A stretch of DNA of 64,000 bases from Chryseobacterium sp. SC28 (GCF_003932955.1 NZ_QOVY01000010.1:1-64000), one strand, 5' to 3'. Positions 43,393 to 51,840 are shown, counted from the stretch's first letter. The notes: generated by a model not told the origin, from the sequence alone. Numbers and translations are program-made.

Positions 43393-44168
43393 TAATTTTT
43401 AATTCCTTCGATAAAGTCTTTTCCTTTGCTTTCCCAATCTTTATTTTCTAAAAGAATTTTCACAAAAGCAGTTCCAATAATTCCGCCCGCCGCTTTTTCG
43501 GTCAATTGTTCGAAATCAGATTTGGTCTTGATGCCAAACCCGATGAACACAGGATTTTTTAGATTCAAAGAGGCTAATCTATTCAGATAGTCTTCGTTTT
43601 TTACTTCCTTTTTTTCGGTTCCGGTGGTGGATGAGCTAGAAACGGCGTACAAAAATCCCGAACTCAAAGAATCTAAATACTGAATGCGCTCTACCGAAGT
43701 TTCGGGTGTAACCAAAAAAGTAAAATTTAAACCGTATTTTTTTAAAATAGATTGGTAATTATTCTCGAATTCTATAGGAGGAAGGTCGGGAATAATCAAA
43801 CCCGAAACTCCCGAATGGGCACACTCTTCGCAGAATTTTTCAAAACCAAAAATCAAAACGGGATTGATGTATCCCATCAAGATCACCGGAACTTTGATTT
43901 CATTTTTTACCGATTTCAGTTGAGAAAAAAGTTTGGCAATCGTCATTCCGTTTTTCAGAGCCAGATTGTGGGCTTCTTGGATTACGGGTCCATCGGCCAC
44001 AGGATCAGAATACGGCATCCCGATTTCCATCATATCGGCGCCGGAATTTTGGATGATTTTCATAATTTCTGCAGTATCTTCTAAGTTGGGAATTCCGGCA
44101 GTAAAGTAGATGTTGAGTTTTTTTTGTTGCATTTCGGATGCTGAAGCTTGGGAGTTATTTTGGTTCAT
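43392..44168 (-). CDS. trpA: Tryptophan synthase alpha chain
   Basis: Cleaves indole-3-glycerol phosphate to indole, which channels to TrpB. The 258-residue TIM barrel shows the catalytic Glu and Asp in MMEIGMPYSDPVADGPVIQ (about 46-64), ILMGYINPVL, GLIIPDLPPIE and the phosphate-binding GFGIKTKSD and GIIGTAFV. Last gene of the trp operon, 8 bp after trpB, and followed by a terminator. Confidence 0.97.
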   Translation of the reverse strand: MNQNNSQASASEMQQKKLNIYFTAGIPNLEDTAEIMKIIQNSGADMMEIGMPYSDPVADGPVIQEAHNLALKNGMTIAKLFSQLKSVKNEIKVPVILMGYINPVLIFGFEKFCEECAHSGVSGLIIPDLPPIEFENNYQSILKKYGLNFTFLVTPETSVERIQYLDSLSSGFLYAVSSSSTTGTEKKEVKNEDYLNRLASLNLKNPVFIGFGIKTKSDFEQLTEKAAGGIIGTAFVKILLENKDWESKGKDFIEGIKN

Positions 44169-44175
44169 TTTTTTA

Positions 44176-45393
44176 TTAATTAATTTTAAAATCCTCAGTT
44201 TTCAAAATTCCCGTTTCCATATTGGCAAGATAAGTTTCCATATCCTTGTCGCCACGTCCGCTGAGACAAATCACCACCACTTCATCTTTTTGGAATTTCT
44301 TTTTGCCCAAAATAGACAAAGCGTGCGCGCTTTCCAAAGCCGGAATAATGCCTTCCATTTTTGTCAATTCAAAGGCTGAGTTTAGCGCTTCATCATCATC
44401 AATGCTAAAAAATTCTGCCCGATTGTTTTTAAATAAATTGGCGTGAAAAGGACCAATCCCGGGATAATCTAAACCGGCGGAAATAGAATGGGGTTCTATC
44501 ACTTGTCCGTCTTTGGTTTGCATCACAATGCTTTTACTACCGTGCAAAACGCCCGTAGTTCCCAGAAAAGTGGTGGCTGCAGATTTCCCAGAATTTACAC
44601 CAAAACCGCCCGCTTCGGCAGCGATGATTTGCACGCCCGGTTCATCTACAAAATGGTAAAAAGTGCCTGCAGCATTGCTTCCGCCGCCTACGCAAGCGAT
44701 GACGTAATCAGGATTTTCTCTTCCAATTTTTTCTTTCAATTGCCATTTAATTTCCTGCGAAATCACACTTTGAAATCGCGCCACCAAATCTGGAAAAGGG
44801 TGCGGACCTACCACACTTCCGATGATGTAATGCGTGGTGGTAGCATTGTTGATCCAATCTCGCAAAGCCTCATTCACCGCATCTTTCAAGGTTTTGGAAC
44901 CTGAGGTTGCGGGAACCACTTTGGCGCCAAGCATTTGCATTCGGGCTACATTTGGGGCTTGTCTTGCAATGTCGATTTCGCCCATATAAACGATGCATTC
45001 CAAATTCATCAAAGCGCAGGCGGTAGCGGTGGCAACGCCGTGCTGGCCGGCTCCGGTTTCCGCGATAATTCTCTTTTTTCCTAATTTTTTGGCGAGCAAC
45101 ACTTGCCCCAAAGCGTTATTGATTTTGTGCGCACCCGTGTGGTTCAAATCTTCGCGTTTGAGATAAATTTGCGTTTGGTATTTTTTGCTGAGATTCTTAG
45201 CAAAATAGAGTGGAGTAGCGCGTCCGACATAATTCTTAAGCAAATCCTGAAATTCGGTTTGGAATTCTTCGGATTCGATGATCTGGATATATTTTTCTTG
45301 TAATTCGGCAACGTTTGGATAGAGCATTTCAGGAACGAAAGCGCCTCCGAAATCTCCGTAATATCCGTTTTGGTCGGGATTTTTATAGGTCAT
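44176..45393 (-). CDS. trpB: Tryptophan synthase beta chain
   Basis: PLP-dependent condensation of indole with serine. The 405-residue protein begins with [14 protein letters not shown], carries the PLP lysine in [15 protein letters not shown] (Lys about 89), the substrate loop [14 protein letters not shown] and the phosphate-binding [11 protein letters not shown]. Full length for TrpB1. It is separated from trpF by a 940-bp block with five 74-bp repeats and a REP-associated transposase gene, so its co-transcription with trpE-F depends on read-through. Confidence 0.98.
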   Translation of the reverse strand: MTYKNPDQNGYYGDFGGAFVPEMLYPNVAELQEKYIQIIESEEFQTEFQDLLKNYVGRATPLYFAKNLSKKYQTQIYLKREDLNHTGAHKINNALGQVLLAKKLGKKRIIAETGAGQHGVATATACALMNLECIVYMGEIDIARQAPNVARMQMLGAKVVPATSGSKTLKDAVNEALRDWINNATTTHYIIGSVVGPHPFPDLVARFQSVISQEIKWQLKEKIGRENPDYVIACVGGGSNAAGTFYHFVDEPGVQIIAAEAGGFGVNSGKSAATTFLGTTGVLHGSKSIVMQTKDGQVIEPHSISAGLDYPGIGPFHANLFKNNRAEFFSIDDDEALNSAFELTKMEGIIPALESAHALSILGKKKFQKDEVVVICLSGRGDKDMETYLANMETGILKTEDFKIN

Positions 45394-45411
45394 TTTATTA
45401 ATCTTTTTTAA

Positions 45412-45765
45412 ATTTTATTTTGATGAGCCACGAAGTGGCGATTTATTAAAGAATAGGACGTAAACAATATTTTTTTTCATTTTTGATTTTATTTTGATGA
45501 GCCGCGAAGTGGCGATTTATTAAAGAATAGGACGTAAACAATATTTTTTTTCGTTTTTAAATTTTATTTTGATGAGCCACGAAGTGGCGATTTATTAAAG
45601 AATAGGACGTAAACAATATTTTTTTCGTTTTTAAATTTTATTTTGATGAGCCACGAAGTGGCGATTTATTAAAGAATAGGACGTAAACAATATTTTTTTC
45701 ATTTTTAAATTTTATTTTGATGAGCCACGAAGTGGCGATTTATTAAAGAATAGGACGTAAGTCCT
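45412..45765 (-). repeat. Five tandem 74-bp repeats
   Basis: Units begin with GATGAGCC at 45422, 45496, 45571, 45645 and 45719 (period 74-75). Each holds the palindrome GCCACGAAGTGGC, then CGATTTATTAAAGAATAGG, ACGTAAACAATA and a T-rich linker. Copies are nearly identical (one GCCGCG variant, T-run length changes). The last copy runs into the hairpins next to the transposase gene, so the array probably grew from the transposase-side end. There are no spacers, so not CRISPR. Confidence 0.92.
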
Positions 45766-45840
45766 ATATGTATAAAAATATAAATTCATCCGATAGGATT
45801 TGCATCCTATCCTGTATTAATCCGTCACTTCGTGACTGAA
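45752..45840. repeat. Cluster of REP-like hairpins
   Basis: Three hairpins lie side by side: AGGACGTAAGTCCT, GATAGGATTTGCATCCTATC and GTCACTTCGTGAC. CACTTCGTG is the inverted form of CACGAAGTG in the 74-bp units. Such imperfect hairpins next to a Y1 transposase gene are its likely recognition ends. Confidence 0.65.
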
Positions 45841-45848
45841 TGACAGTT

Positions 45849-46301
45849 TTAATCCCAAAGATATTTTTCATCATAATCTATTTTATATTGATCTAAAATA
45901 TTGATTAGTTCGGTTTTGAAAGTTTGATTTTGGTGATGTTCCTTTTGATTTTTAATATAATTAATGGTTGCAAAAATATGATTCTGACTTACTGAAAATG
46001 CACCATAACCATCTTGCCAAAAGAAATTTTCATATCTTTTTCCTTTCGTTTTGATCCACTTTGATGAGTGTGCTTTTATTTCTTGTATCAGTTTCATCAA
46101 AGCGATTTTCCTTGAGAGCGCACAAAGAATGTGAATATGGTTTTCTGTGCCTCCAATTTTTAAAGCTGGACTGTCAAAATCTTTACAAATAGAAGCAATG
46201 TAGGCAAAAAGTTCGTATTCGATATTTTCATCAATAAAATCGTTTCTATACTTGGTACTAAAAATGATATGGACGTAATTTTTAACTAAAGATTGAGCCA
46301 T
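45849..46301 (-). mobile_element. REP-associated / IS200-like Y1 transposase
   Basis: A 150-residue single-domain HUH (Y1) transposase. The HUH pair is His55/His57 in TENHIHILCAL and the catalytic tyrosine is Tyr115 in TINYIKNQKEHH. VKNYVHIIFSTKYRND is the usual N-terminus. WQDGYGAFSVS is a family hallmark. It is intact and full length. It stands between trpF and trpB in the operon direction, with hairpins and five 74-bp repeats on its 3' side. No accessory tnpB gene is present, so it is either an IS200-type element or a domesticated RAYT serving the hairpins. Confidence 0.9.
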
Positions 46302-46330
46302 TTTATTTCAATTTTATTTTACGAAGCTGT

Positions 46331-46984
46331 TCATTTGGAATCAATTATTAATCTTTTAAATATTTTTATTTTCTCTAAATCTTTATTTCCTGGTTCAATC
46401 TCGAATTTCGAATTAATATCTAGCGCGATTGGTTGTTGGTTGATGGTTGATAGTTGATGGATATTTTCCAAAGAAATTCCGCCGCTTAAAAAATAAGGAA
46501 GTGGAATCTTGATGTCATTTAAAATATTCCAATCGAAAGTTTTCCCTGTTCCGCCAAAAACTTGGGAATCGGTGTCGAAAAGGATATACTCGATGGTTGA
46601 TGGTTGATGGTTGATGGTTTTTTGTAACTCTTCCAATGTTTGATTTCCGATTCTGATGCCTTTGATAATTCCAATTTTTGGGTTTAGTTTTTCTCTTAAT
46701 TCCAAAATAAAATCCTCATTTTCGTGGCCGTGAAGTTGGATGAAATTTAAATCTGACTTTTCCGAAATTTCAACAATTCTTTCCATATTTTCATTCACAA
46801 AAACCCCCACTTTTCCTCGATGGTCGATTTCCGAAATTTGTTTTAAAGTCAAGTGATTCAAAACAAATCTTGGTGATTTTTCATAAAAAATAAAGCCTAG
46901 AAAATCGACGTTCAGAGAAATTAATTCCTGAATTTGACTCGCTCTTGTCAATCCGCAGACTTTGAGTTTTAGTTCGTTTTCCAT
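46331..46984 (-). CDS. trpF: Phosphoribosylanthranilate isomerase with heptad-repeat insertions
   Basis: Third-step enzyme of tryptophan synthesis, an Amadori isomerisation on a TIM barrel. The 217-residue protein starts with LKVCGLTRASQIQELI (catalytic Cys about 10), and has GFIFYEKSPRFV, QLHGHE, the catalytic Asp in FDTDSQVFGGTGKTFDW and FLSGGISLENI. Two stretches, TINHQPSTIEY (about 121-131) and IHQLSTINQQPIA (about 175-187), are encoded by 7-bp repeats and look inserted into surface loops. The reading frame remains open and the active-site residues are intact, so the enzyme is probably functional. Confidence 0.93.
   Translation of the reverse strand: MENELKLKVCGLTRASQIQELISLNVDFLGFIFYEKSPRFVLNHLTLKQISEIDHRGKVGVFVNENMERIVEISEKSDLNFIQLHGHENEDFILELREKLNPKIGIIKGIRIGNQTLEELQKTINHQPSTIEYILFDTDSQVFGGTGKTFDWNILNDIKIPLPYFLSGGISLENIHQLSTINQQPIALDINSKFEIEPGNKDLEKIKIFKRLIIDSK
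46428..46460 (-). repeat. Heptad array inside trpF (C-terminal)
   Basis: Degenerate 7-bp repeats on the GGTTGTT/GGTTGAT/GGTTGAT/AGTTGAT theme, read on the minus strand as codons for HQLSTINQQP. The same motif family flanks the four-helix-bundle genes further along the operon. Confidence 0.8.
46592..46619 (-). repeat. Heptad array inside trpF (central)
   Basis: Four perfect copies of GATGGTT (28 bp), in frame as TINHQPSTIE. Because 7 is not a multiple of 3, the array is open only in certain frames and copy changes would shift the frame unless three units change together. Confidence 0.88.
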
Positions 46985-46993
46985 TTCTAATTT

Positions 46994-47773
46994 CTAAAAT
47001 CTAATTTCTCTAATAAATTCTCCGAATGCTTTGCCTGGATTTTCATTTTTCATAAAATATTCGCCCATCAAAAACCCGTCGAAGCCTTTTTCTTTCAAAA
47101 ATTTAAAATCTTTCACGCTGTAAATTCCACTTTCGGCAACCGATAAAATTCCTTCTGGGAGCTGATTTTTCAAATTGACCGAGTGCTGCAAATCCACTTT
47201 GAAATCCTTCAAATTTCGGTTGTTAATTCCCACAAAATCTACTGCCGAAGTGATGTGTTTCAACTCTTCTTCGGAATGAATTTCCAGCAAAACCTCCAAC
47301 TCTAATGTATGTGCTAAATCTGTAAATTCCAAAACCTGAGTGGGCGACAGGCAGCTTGCAATCAGCAAAACCACATCGGCTCCCATCGATTTGGCTTCGT
47401 AGATTTGATAGCCGTCTATCATAAAATCTTTCCTCAAAATGGGAATATTGATTTGATTTCTGACATTTAAAATATCTCTAAAACTTCCTCCAAAAAAATC
47501 TTTATCCGTCAAAATAGAAACCGCACTTGCCCCAAAATTTTCGTATGTTGAAACTACTTCCAGCGAAGAAACCTTGTCGTTAATGATTCCTTTGCTGGGC
47601 GATTGTCTTTTGAATTCGGCGATGATTCCGGATTGGGTTTTGAGGGTTTCCTTCAAAGAAATGGTTTTTCTTGCAAAAAATTCGGAATTTCGAAGTTCAT
47701 CAATTGAAATTTTACTTTTCGAGAAAGCGATTTCTTCTTTTTTTCTACTTATTATTTTGTCTAATATATTCAT
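46994..47773 (-). CDS. trpC: Indole-3-glycerol-phosphate synthase
   Basis: Closes the indole ring from CdRP. The ATG at 47773 is chosen because MNILDKIISRKKEEI is the standard TrpC start; a longer frame would overlap trpD by 44 bp. Conserved features are IAEFKRQSPSKGIIN (about 51-65), SILTDKDFFGGS, ILRKDFMIDGYQIYEAKSMGAD, NNRNLKDFKVD and AESGIYSVKD. About 260 residues, normal length. It follows trpD by 31 bp and precedes trpF by 9 bp. Confidence 0.96.
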   Translation of the reverse strand: MNILDKIISRKKEEIAFSKSKISIDELRNSEFFARKTISLKETLKTQSGIIAEFKRQSPSKGIINDKVSSLEVVSTYENFGASAVSILTDKDFFGGSFRDILNVRNQINIPILRKDFMIDGYQIYEAKSMGADVVLLIASCLSPTQVLEFTDLAHTLELEVLLEIHSEEELKHITSAVDFVGINNRNLKDFKVDLQHSVNLKNQLPEGILSVAESGIYSVKDFKFLKEKGFDGFLMGEYFMKNENPGKAFGEFIREIRF

Positions 47774-47804
47774 TGGCTTGATGGATTTATTGGTGAAAAA
47801 ACAA

Positions 47805-48794
47805 TCAATTCTGGACCAAAAGTTGCAAACAATGTAAGGCTTTTCCACTTTCTAAACTTTCTTTTGCGGCAGCCATACTCGCTCCGTAATTGGTATATTT
47901 CCCTGTATTTTGCAGGGCTTTTGCTGCATTGGCAAGGACTACGGCGTTCTGCTCGCTGCTGCCGTTTCCTTGTAAAATATTTCTAAAAATATCGGCCGCA
48001 TCTTTTTTGGTATTTCCTCCGAAAATGCTTTCTGGAGCTACATTTCTAAAGCCTAATTCTTCGGCGGAGAAAATTTCTTCTCCATTTTTGTTGAAAATTT
48101 TGGTGTCTCCCGTCAATGAAATTTCGTCGTAACCGTCCAAAGCGTGAACCAACATAAAATCTTCGTTGTTTTTCTGCAAAAGATATTGATAAAGTCTTGC
48201 AATTTCTAAACTATAAACGCCAATCATCGAAAATTTGGGTTTGGCAGGATTGACGATGGGTCCCAGAAGATTAAAAAAAGTTTTCAAACCCAGACTTTTT
48301 CTCAGTGGTGCCACCGTTTTCAAAGCTGGATGAAAATAGGGCGCGTGTAGAAAACAAATGTTGGCTTTTTCTAAATCATTTTTCAAATCCGCCGCTTGGG
48401 TTTTGAATTGATAGCCCAATTCTTCCAAAACATTGGAGGCTCCCGAAATAGAAGACGCTCCGTAATTGCCTTGCTTGGCTACTTTTTGACCCGTTCCCGC
48501 CACGATGAAACTCGCCAAAGTAGAAATATTGAACGTGTTTTTGCCATCGCCACCCGTTCCTACAATGTCCACCAAATCGTGGGTGCCTAAATCTACTTTC
48601 ACTGCCAAGTCCATCAAGGCCTCGCGGAAACCCTGTAACTCTGGCAATGTAATGCTGCGCATCATAAAAACGGTGATAAAAGCCGAAACCTCCGTTTCGT
48701 TGAATTTATTTTGTGCAATTTCAATCATAATCGCCTTGGCTTCGGGCTTGGTAAGCGTCTGATGATTGAAAAGGTATTGCAGTATTTGTTTCAT
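47805..48794 (-). CDS. trpD: Anthranilate phosphoribosyltransferase
   Basis: Couples anthranilate to PRPP. The 329-residue enzyme has the PRPP-binding GTGGDGKNTFNISTLASF (about 80-97), KQGNYGASSISGASNVLEELG, HPALKTVAPLRKSLGLKTFFNLLGPIVNPA and the acidic metal site in YDEISL. Full length, not fused to trpG. Upstream lies a four-helix-bundle element in the trpG-trpD junction. Confidence 0.97.
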   Translation of the reverse strand: MKQILQYLFNHQTLTKPEAKAIMIEIAQNKFNETEVSAFITVFMMRSITLPELQGFREALMDLAVKVDLGTHDLVDIVGTGGDGKNTFNISTLASFIVAGTGQKVAKQGNYGASSISGASNVLEELGYQFKTQAADLKNDLEKANICFLHAPYFHPALKTVAPLRKSLGLKTFFNLLGPIVNPAKPKFSMIGVYSLEIARLYQYLLQKNNEDFMLVHALDGYDEISLTGDTKIFNKNGEEIFSAEELGFRNVAPESIFGGNTKKDAADIFRNILQGNGSSEQNAVVLANAAKALQNTGKYTNYGASMAAAKESLESGKALHCLQLLVQN

Positions 48795-48810
48795 AAAACA
48801 GTTTTAATTG

Positions 48811-49224
48811 TTAATTGTTAATGGTTAAGATTAATTTTGGAAGTTTTTAAAATGCTGGTAATCAATTTTATAATTTCCACAGCATCTTCATTTAAACTTG
48901 TAAATTCTTGTATGGAAAGATAATTAGTGGCGTGAAAAAAGTTCTAGCCAATAAATGGTTTCGTTGATTTCTTTCTGTGCGACTGATAATTTATGTATGA
49001 AATCTGCTTTGCTTTGGGCGTGCTCACTCTCTCTTATCATTGCTCCTACACTTGTTCCGCTGCGCAGTATTTGTTTGCTTAGAACAAATTCTTTTTTATC
49101 ATTGGTTAAATATTGATTGAGTTTTACAATGCGAACTGCAAAATCAAAGCTTTTTTGTTTTATGATATTATTTATCTTCATATTTATAAAAATTATTTAT
49201 CAATTATTAACCATTAACAATTAA
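48811..49224 (-). repeat. IVS-like element A: inverted heptad arms around a four-helix-bundle gene
   Basis: TTAATTGTTAATGGTTAA (48811-48828) and TTAACCATTAACAATTAA (49207-49224) are perfect 18-bp inverted repeats, both with 7-bp periodicity. The region between them (378 bp) is filled by the four-helix-bundle gene. In the trp mRNA the arms can pair and place that gene in a hairpin loop. Confidence 0.8.
48818..49181 (-). pseudogene. Four-helix-bundle (S23/Avd-like) protein, frameshifted
   Basis: The open frame from 49181 stops after 85 codons (...ETIYWLELFSRH). A T6 run at 48935-48940 read as T5 restores a normal C-terminus (HATNYLSIQEFTSLNEDAV, then EIIKLITSILKT) that ends at a stop codon in the left heptad arm (48818-48820). 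The gene is therefore one base out of frame, by mutation or sequencing error in a homopolymer. QILRSGTSVGAMIRESE is the family motif. It sits between trpG and trpD in operon orientation. The family forms small pentameric four-helix bundles related to the Avd protein of diversity-generating retroelements and to ORFs in 23S rRNA intervening sequences. Confidence 0.8.
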
Positions 49225-49294
49225 CCATTAACAATTAACCATTAACAATTAACCATTAACAATTAACCATTAACCATTAACCATTAACCATTAA
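49207..49294 (-). repeat. Heptad array at the 3' end of trpG
   Basis: About twelve 7-bp units (TTAACCA, TTAACAA and variants) in tandem. The array supplies the last codons and stop of trpG (ENFFNG then TAA at 49284-49286) and forms the right arm of element A. Confidence 0.9.
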
Positions 49295-49895
49295 AAAAGT
49301 TTTCCAAAATTTGTCGTCCATTGGGGGTTAAGATGCTTTCGGGATGGTACTGTACGGCGTGAACGTCATAAGTTTTGTGTTTCAGGCTCATAATCATTCC
49401 CGAACGATCTACCGATGTAATTTCTAATTCTTCTGGAAAATCTTCGGGATTGACTGCCCAAGAGTGATACCGCCCAACTTCTATGATTTTGGGTAAATTT
49501 TTAAAAATATGGTGTTCTTTGATTTGCTTGGATTCTGTGGCTACGCCGTGGTAGATCTCGGAAAGATTGATGAGGCTGCCGCCGAAGGCTTCGGCAATCG
49601 CCTGTTGGCCGAGACAAACTCCAAAAATAGATTTTGTAGGCGCATATTTTTTAATCACGTCCAAAAGGATTCCTGCTTCTTCCGGAATTCCAGGACCTGG
49701 GGAAAGGATGATTTTGTCATATTTTTCGATGTCTTCCAATGCAATCTGGTCGTTGCGAAAAACATCTACCTTTTCCCCGACAATTTGTTCGATGATTTGA
49801 ACCAAATTGTAAGTGAAACTGTCGTAATTGTCGAAAACTAAAATCTTAGTGGCTGGTTGACAGTTGCTGGTTGATGGTTTTAAAATATTTTTCAT
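49284..49895 (-). CDS. trpG: Anthranilate synthase glutaminase component
   Basis: Class I glutamine amidotransferase that feeds ammonia to TrpE. The body is standard: ILVFDNYDSFTYNLVQ, ILSPGPGIPEEAG, the nucleophile Cys in FGVCLGQQAIAEAFGG, and the His/Glu pair in VQYHPESI. The start is unusual. TrpG normally begins directly with M(K)ILVFDNYDSF, but here the ATG at 49895 adds MKNILKPSTSNCQPATK, encoded by 7-bp repeats that are the left arm of element B. A further in-frame ATG at 49928 overlaps the neighbouring gene and is less likely. Its stop codon lies in another heptad array. Confidence 0.94.
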   Translation of the reverse strand: MKNILKPSTSNCQPATKILVFDNYDSFTYNLVQIIEQIVGEKVDVFRNDQIALEDIEKYDKIILSPGPGIPEEAGILLDVIKKYAPTKSIFGVCLGQQAIAEAFGGSLINLSEIYHGVATESKQIKEHHIFKNLPKIIEVGRYHSWAVNPEDFPEELEITSVDRSGMIMSLKHKTYDVHAVQYHPESILTPNGRQILENFFNG

Positions 49896-50301
49896 TTTAT
49901 TTGTTTCTGTAGTAGTTAATAAATCCATTCAATAATTTCTTACAAATCATAATTTGATTAGCGATGGATAGCAATTGTTCTTCATCAATATAATTTTGAT
50001 CTCGCGAAATATAAAGTTGGGTTTCAAGTTCGTAAAGAGAGCCTCTTGCGATAAATAAAAAGTTTGCCGTATCTTTTGAGGTGCTTCTTCCGCAACCTTC
50101 TGCAATATTGGAAGGAATAGAAACCGCACATCTTCTGATTTGATTGACTAATCCAAAAGATTCCTCTTTAGGATAATTTTTTGATAAATCGTAAACAAGA
50201 TTGGCGAGTTTTCTTGCTTCTCTCCAAACATCAAGATTTATATATTCCATATTTTTAATTTTAATTTTTATCAATCAACCAACAACCATTAACCATCAAC
50301 C
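49869..50301 (-). repeat. IVS-like element B: inverted heptad arms around a four-helix-bundle gene
   Basis: GGTTGATGGTT (49869-49879, inside trpG) and AACCATCAACC (50291-50301, at the trpE stop) are perfect 11-bp inverted repeats. Both lie in wider 7-bp periodic arrays (TGGCTGG-TTGACAG-TTGCTGG-TTGATGG on the left; ACCAACA-ACCATTA-ACCATCA on the right). They bracket the four-helix-bundle gene at 49897-50250. Confidence 0.75.
49897..50250 (-). CDS. Four-helix-bundle (S23/Avd-like) protein
   Basis: A 117-residue protein from ATG 50250 (MEYINLDVWREARKLANLVY); an upstream ATG adds eight Lys/Ile-rich residues unlike the family. The core motif NQIRRCAVSIPSNIAEGCGRS (about 46-66, here given in part) is diagnostic for the four-helix-bundle family seen in 23S rRNA intervening sequences and next to diversity-generating retroelements. 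It is intact. It lies between trpE and trpG in operon orientation and ends 1 bp before the trpG start codon. Proteins of this type are basic and may bind RNA; their role is unproven. Confidence 0.85.
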   Translation of the reverse strand: MEYINLDVWREARKLANLVYDLSKNYPKEESFGLVNQIRRCAVSIPSNIAEGCGRSTSKDTANFLFIARGSLYELETQLYISRDQNYIDEEQLLSIANQIMICKKLLNGFINYYRNK

Positions 50302-51720
50302 TCCAATTTTCCCTGCTTTTAAAACGGCTTTTTTCAAAGCGCCGAGTTTGTTGTTTACTTCTTGCAATTCGCTTTCTGCGTGGGATTTTGCGGTGATTCC
50401 TGCACCGGCTTGGTAAAATAAAGAGTTGTTTTTGCTCAAGAAAGTTCTTATCATTATGGCTTGATTACAGCTTCCATCGAAGCCCACAAAACCGATGCAG
50501 CCGCCATAGTAGCTTCGGGAAGTTTTTTCGTATTCATCAATGAGCTGGAGGGCTCGATATTTGGGTGCGCCACTCAAAGTGCCTTGTGGAAACGTGGAGG
50601 CAATCATCTCGAAAGGATTCTGGTTTTCTTTGACATCCGCATCAACTTCGGAAACCATATGAATCACGTGCGAAAAAAAATGAATCTCTTTGAGTTTGGC
50701 AACTCTCGTATTTTTTCCGTGAATGCTGAGGTCGTTTCTCGCAAGGTCTACCAGCATCGTGTGTTCCGCATTTTCTTTGGGGTCTTTTTTAAGTTCTTCA
50801 GCAGATTCCAGATCTTTTTCGAGGTTTCCGCTCCGTTTAAAAGTTCCAGCGATGGGATGGATTATCGCTTTTCCGTTTTTGATAATCAATTGACTTTCTG
50901 GGCTGGATCCCATTAATCTGTAATCGCCATAATCAAAGAAAAATAGATAAGGCGAAGGATTGATGTTCCGCAAAGCCCGATAAACATTGAATTCGTCGCC
51001 TCGAAACTTTTGCTCAAATCTTCGGCTCAGCACCAATTGGAAAACGTCTCCACGGAAACAGTGTTTCTTGGCGAACTCGACAGAGTCCAAAAATTCTTCA
51101 TCTCTAAGGTTAGAAATTTCCTCGCCCATCCTCTCGAAAGGAAAAACAGGCGCATTTTTTTGGTTGATGAAGTTTTCGATGGACAAAAATTCAGATTTGA
51201 GACCCTCGATGTGGTTTTCTATCAAGTACATTTCGTCGTTGTGATGGTTGATGGCGATGACGTATTGGTACAGCCGGTAACGCAGCAGTGGGACTTTATT
51301 GTCCTCAGATTGTGCCTTAAATTTGATATTTTCGAAGAACGGAATGGCGTCATAGCTTGTATATCCGAAAAATCCTTGCGCACTCTTTCCTATTTCGTGG
51401 TTTGGAGTTTCGCACTCAAAGCAGGTTGAAAATTCCTGCAACACATCGGTCAGTTTTTCGTTTTCCAATTTTATTTTTTGTGGATTTTCGAGCGGAAATT
51501 TGAATTCTGCTTCCTCATAATTTCGGATCTCGATGCCGGCAATCGCATTGACAGCAATGAATGAAAAAGAGTTTTCCGAATTTTGATTTCCGGCATTTTC
51601 CAATAGGATGGTATCGCGGAAGTTGTCTCGCAACCGGAGATAGATACCGATTGGCGTGAAAAGGTCTGCCAGTTGAGCTTTGACCGTGGTTTTAACTTTT
51701 ATGGTTTTACAGAATTTCAT
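50296..51720 (-). CDS. trpE: Anthranilate synthase component I
   Basis: Makes anthranilate from chorismate and ammonia, the committed step. The ATG at 51720 (MKFCKTIKVKTTVKAQL) is chosen because the longer frame would run through the attenuator stem. The roughly 474-residue protein carries the N-terminal regulatory LLENAG (tryptophan feedback site), HPIAGTFKRSG, FPQGTLSGAPKYRALQLIDE, YYGGCIGFVG and GAGITAKSHAESE with the Mg-binding residues. Its final codons (GKIGG, TGA) lie in the right arm of element B. First structural gene of the operon. Confidence 0.96.
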   Translation of the reverse strand: MKFCKTIKVKTTVKAQLADLFTPIGIYLRLRDNFRDTILLENAGNQNSENSFSFIAVNAIAGIEIRNYEEAEFKFPLENPQKIKLENEKLTDVLQEFSTCFECETPNHEIGKSAQGFFGYTSYDAIPFFENIKFKAQSEDNKVPLLRYRLYQYVIAINHHNDEMYLIENHIEGLKSEFLSIENFINQKNAPVFPFERMGEEISNLRDEEFLDSVEFAKKHCFRGDVFQLVLSRRFEQKFRGDEFNVYRALRNINPSPYLFFFDYGDYRLMGSSPESQLIIKNGKAIIHPIAGTFKRSGNLEKDLESAEELKKDPKENAEHTMLVDLARNDLSIHGKNTRVAKLKEIHFFSHVIHMVSEVDADVKENQNPFEMIASTFPQGTLSGAPKYRALQLIDEYEKTSRSYYGGCIGFVGFDGSCNQAIMIRTFLSKNNSLFYQAGAGITAKSHAESELQEVNNKLGALKKAVLKAGKIGG

Positions 51721-51740
51721 CAGATTAATTTTAAAATTTA

Positions 51741-51840
51741 AATAAAAAAAGACTTCAACAAAAATTGTCAAAGTCTTATGATGATTGAGATATAGCAAGT
51801 TCAAAATTTAGAACACCGATAATCCTTTCAGACCCGACAA
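51741..51840 (-). terminator. Tryptophan operon attenuator
   Basis: On the minus strand AAGACTTTGACAA (51777-51765) pairs with TTGTTGAAGTCTT (51761-51749), 13 bp with two GU pairs, followed by T7, 20 bp before trpE. TTGTCGGGTCT within the leader coding region (51840-51830) can pair with the left arm as antiterminator using GU pairs and one bulge. Confidence 0.7.

Noticed and set aside
45412-45765. Possible CRISPR array
   Set aside because: The 74-bp units are directly tandem with no unique spacers, and no cas genes are present.
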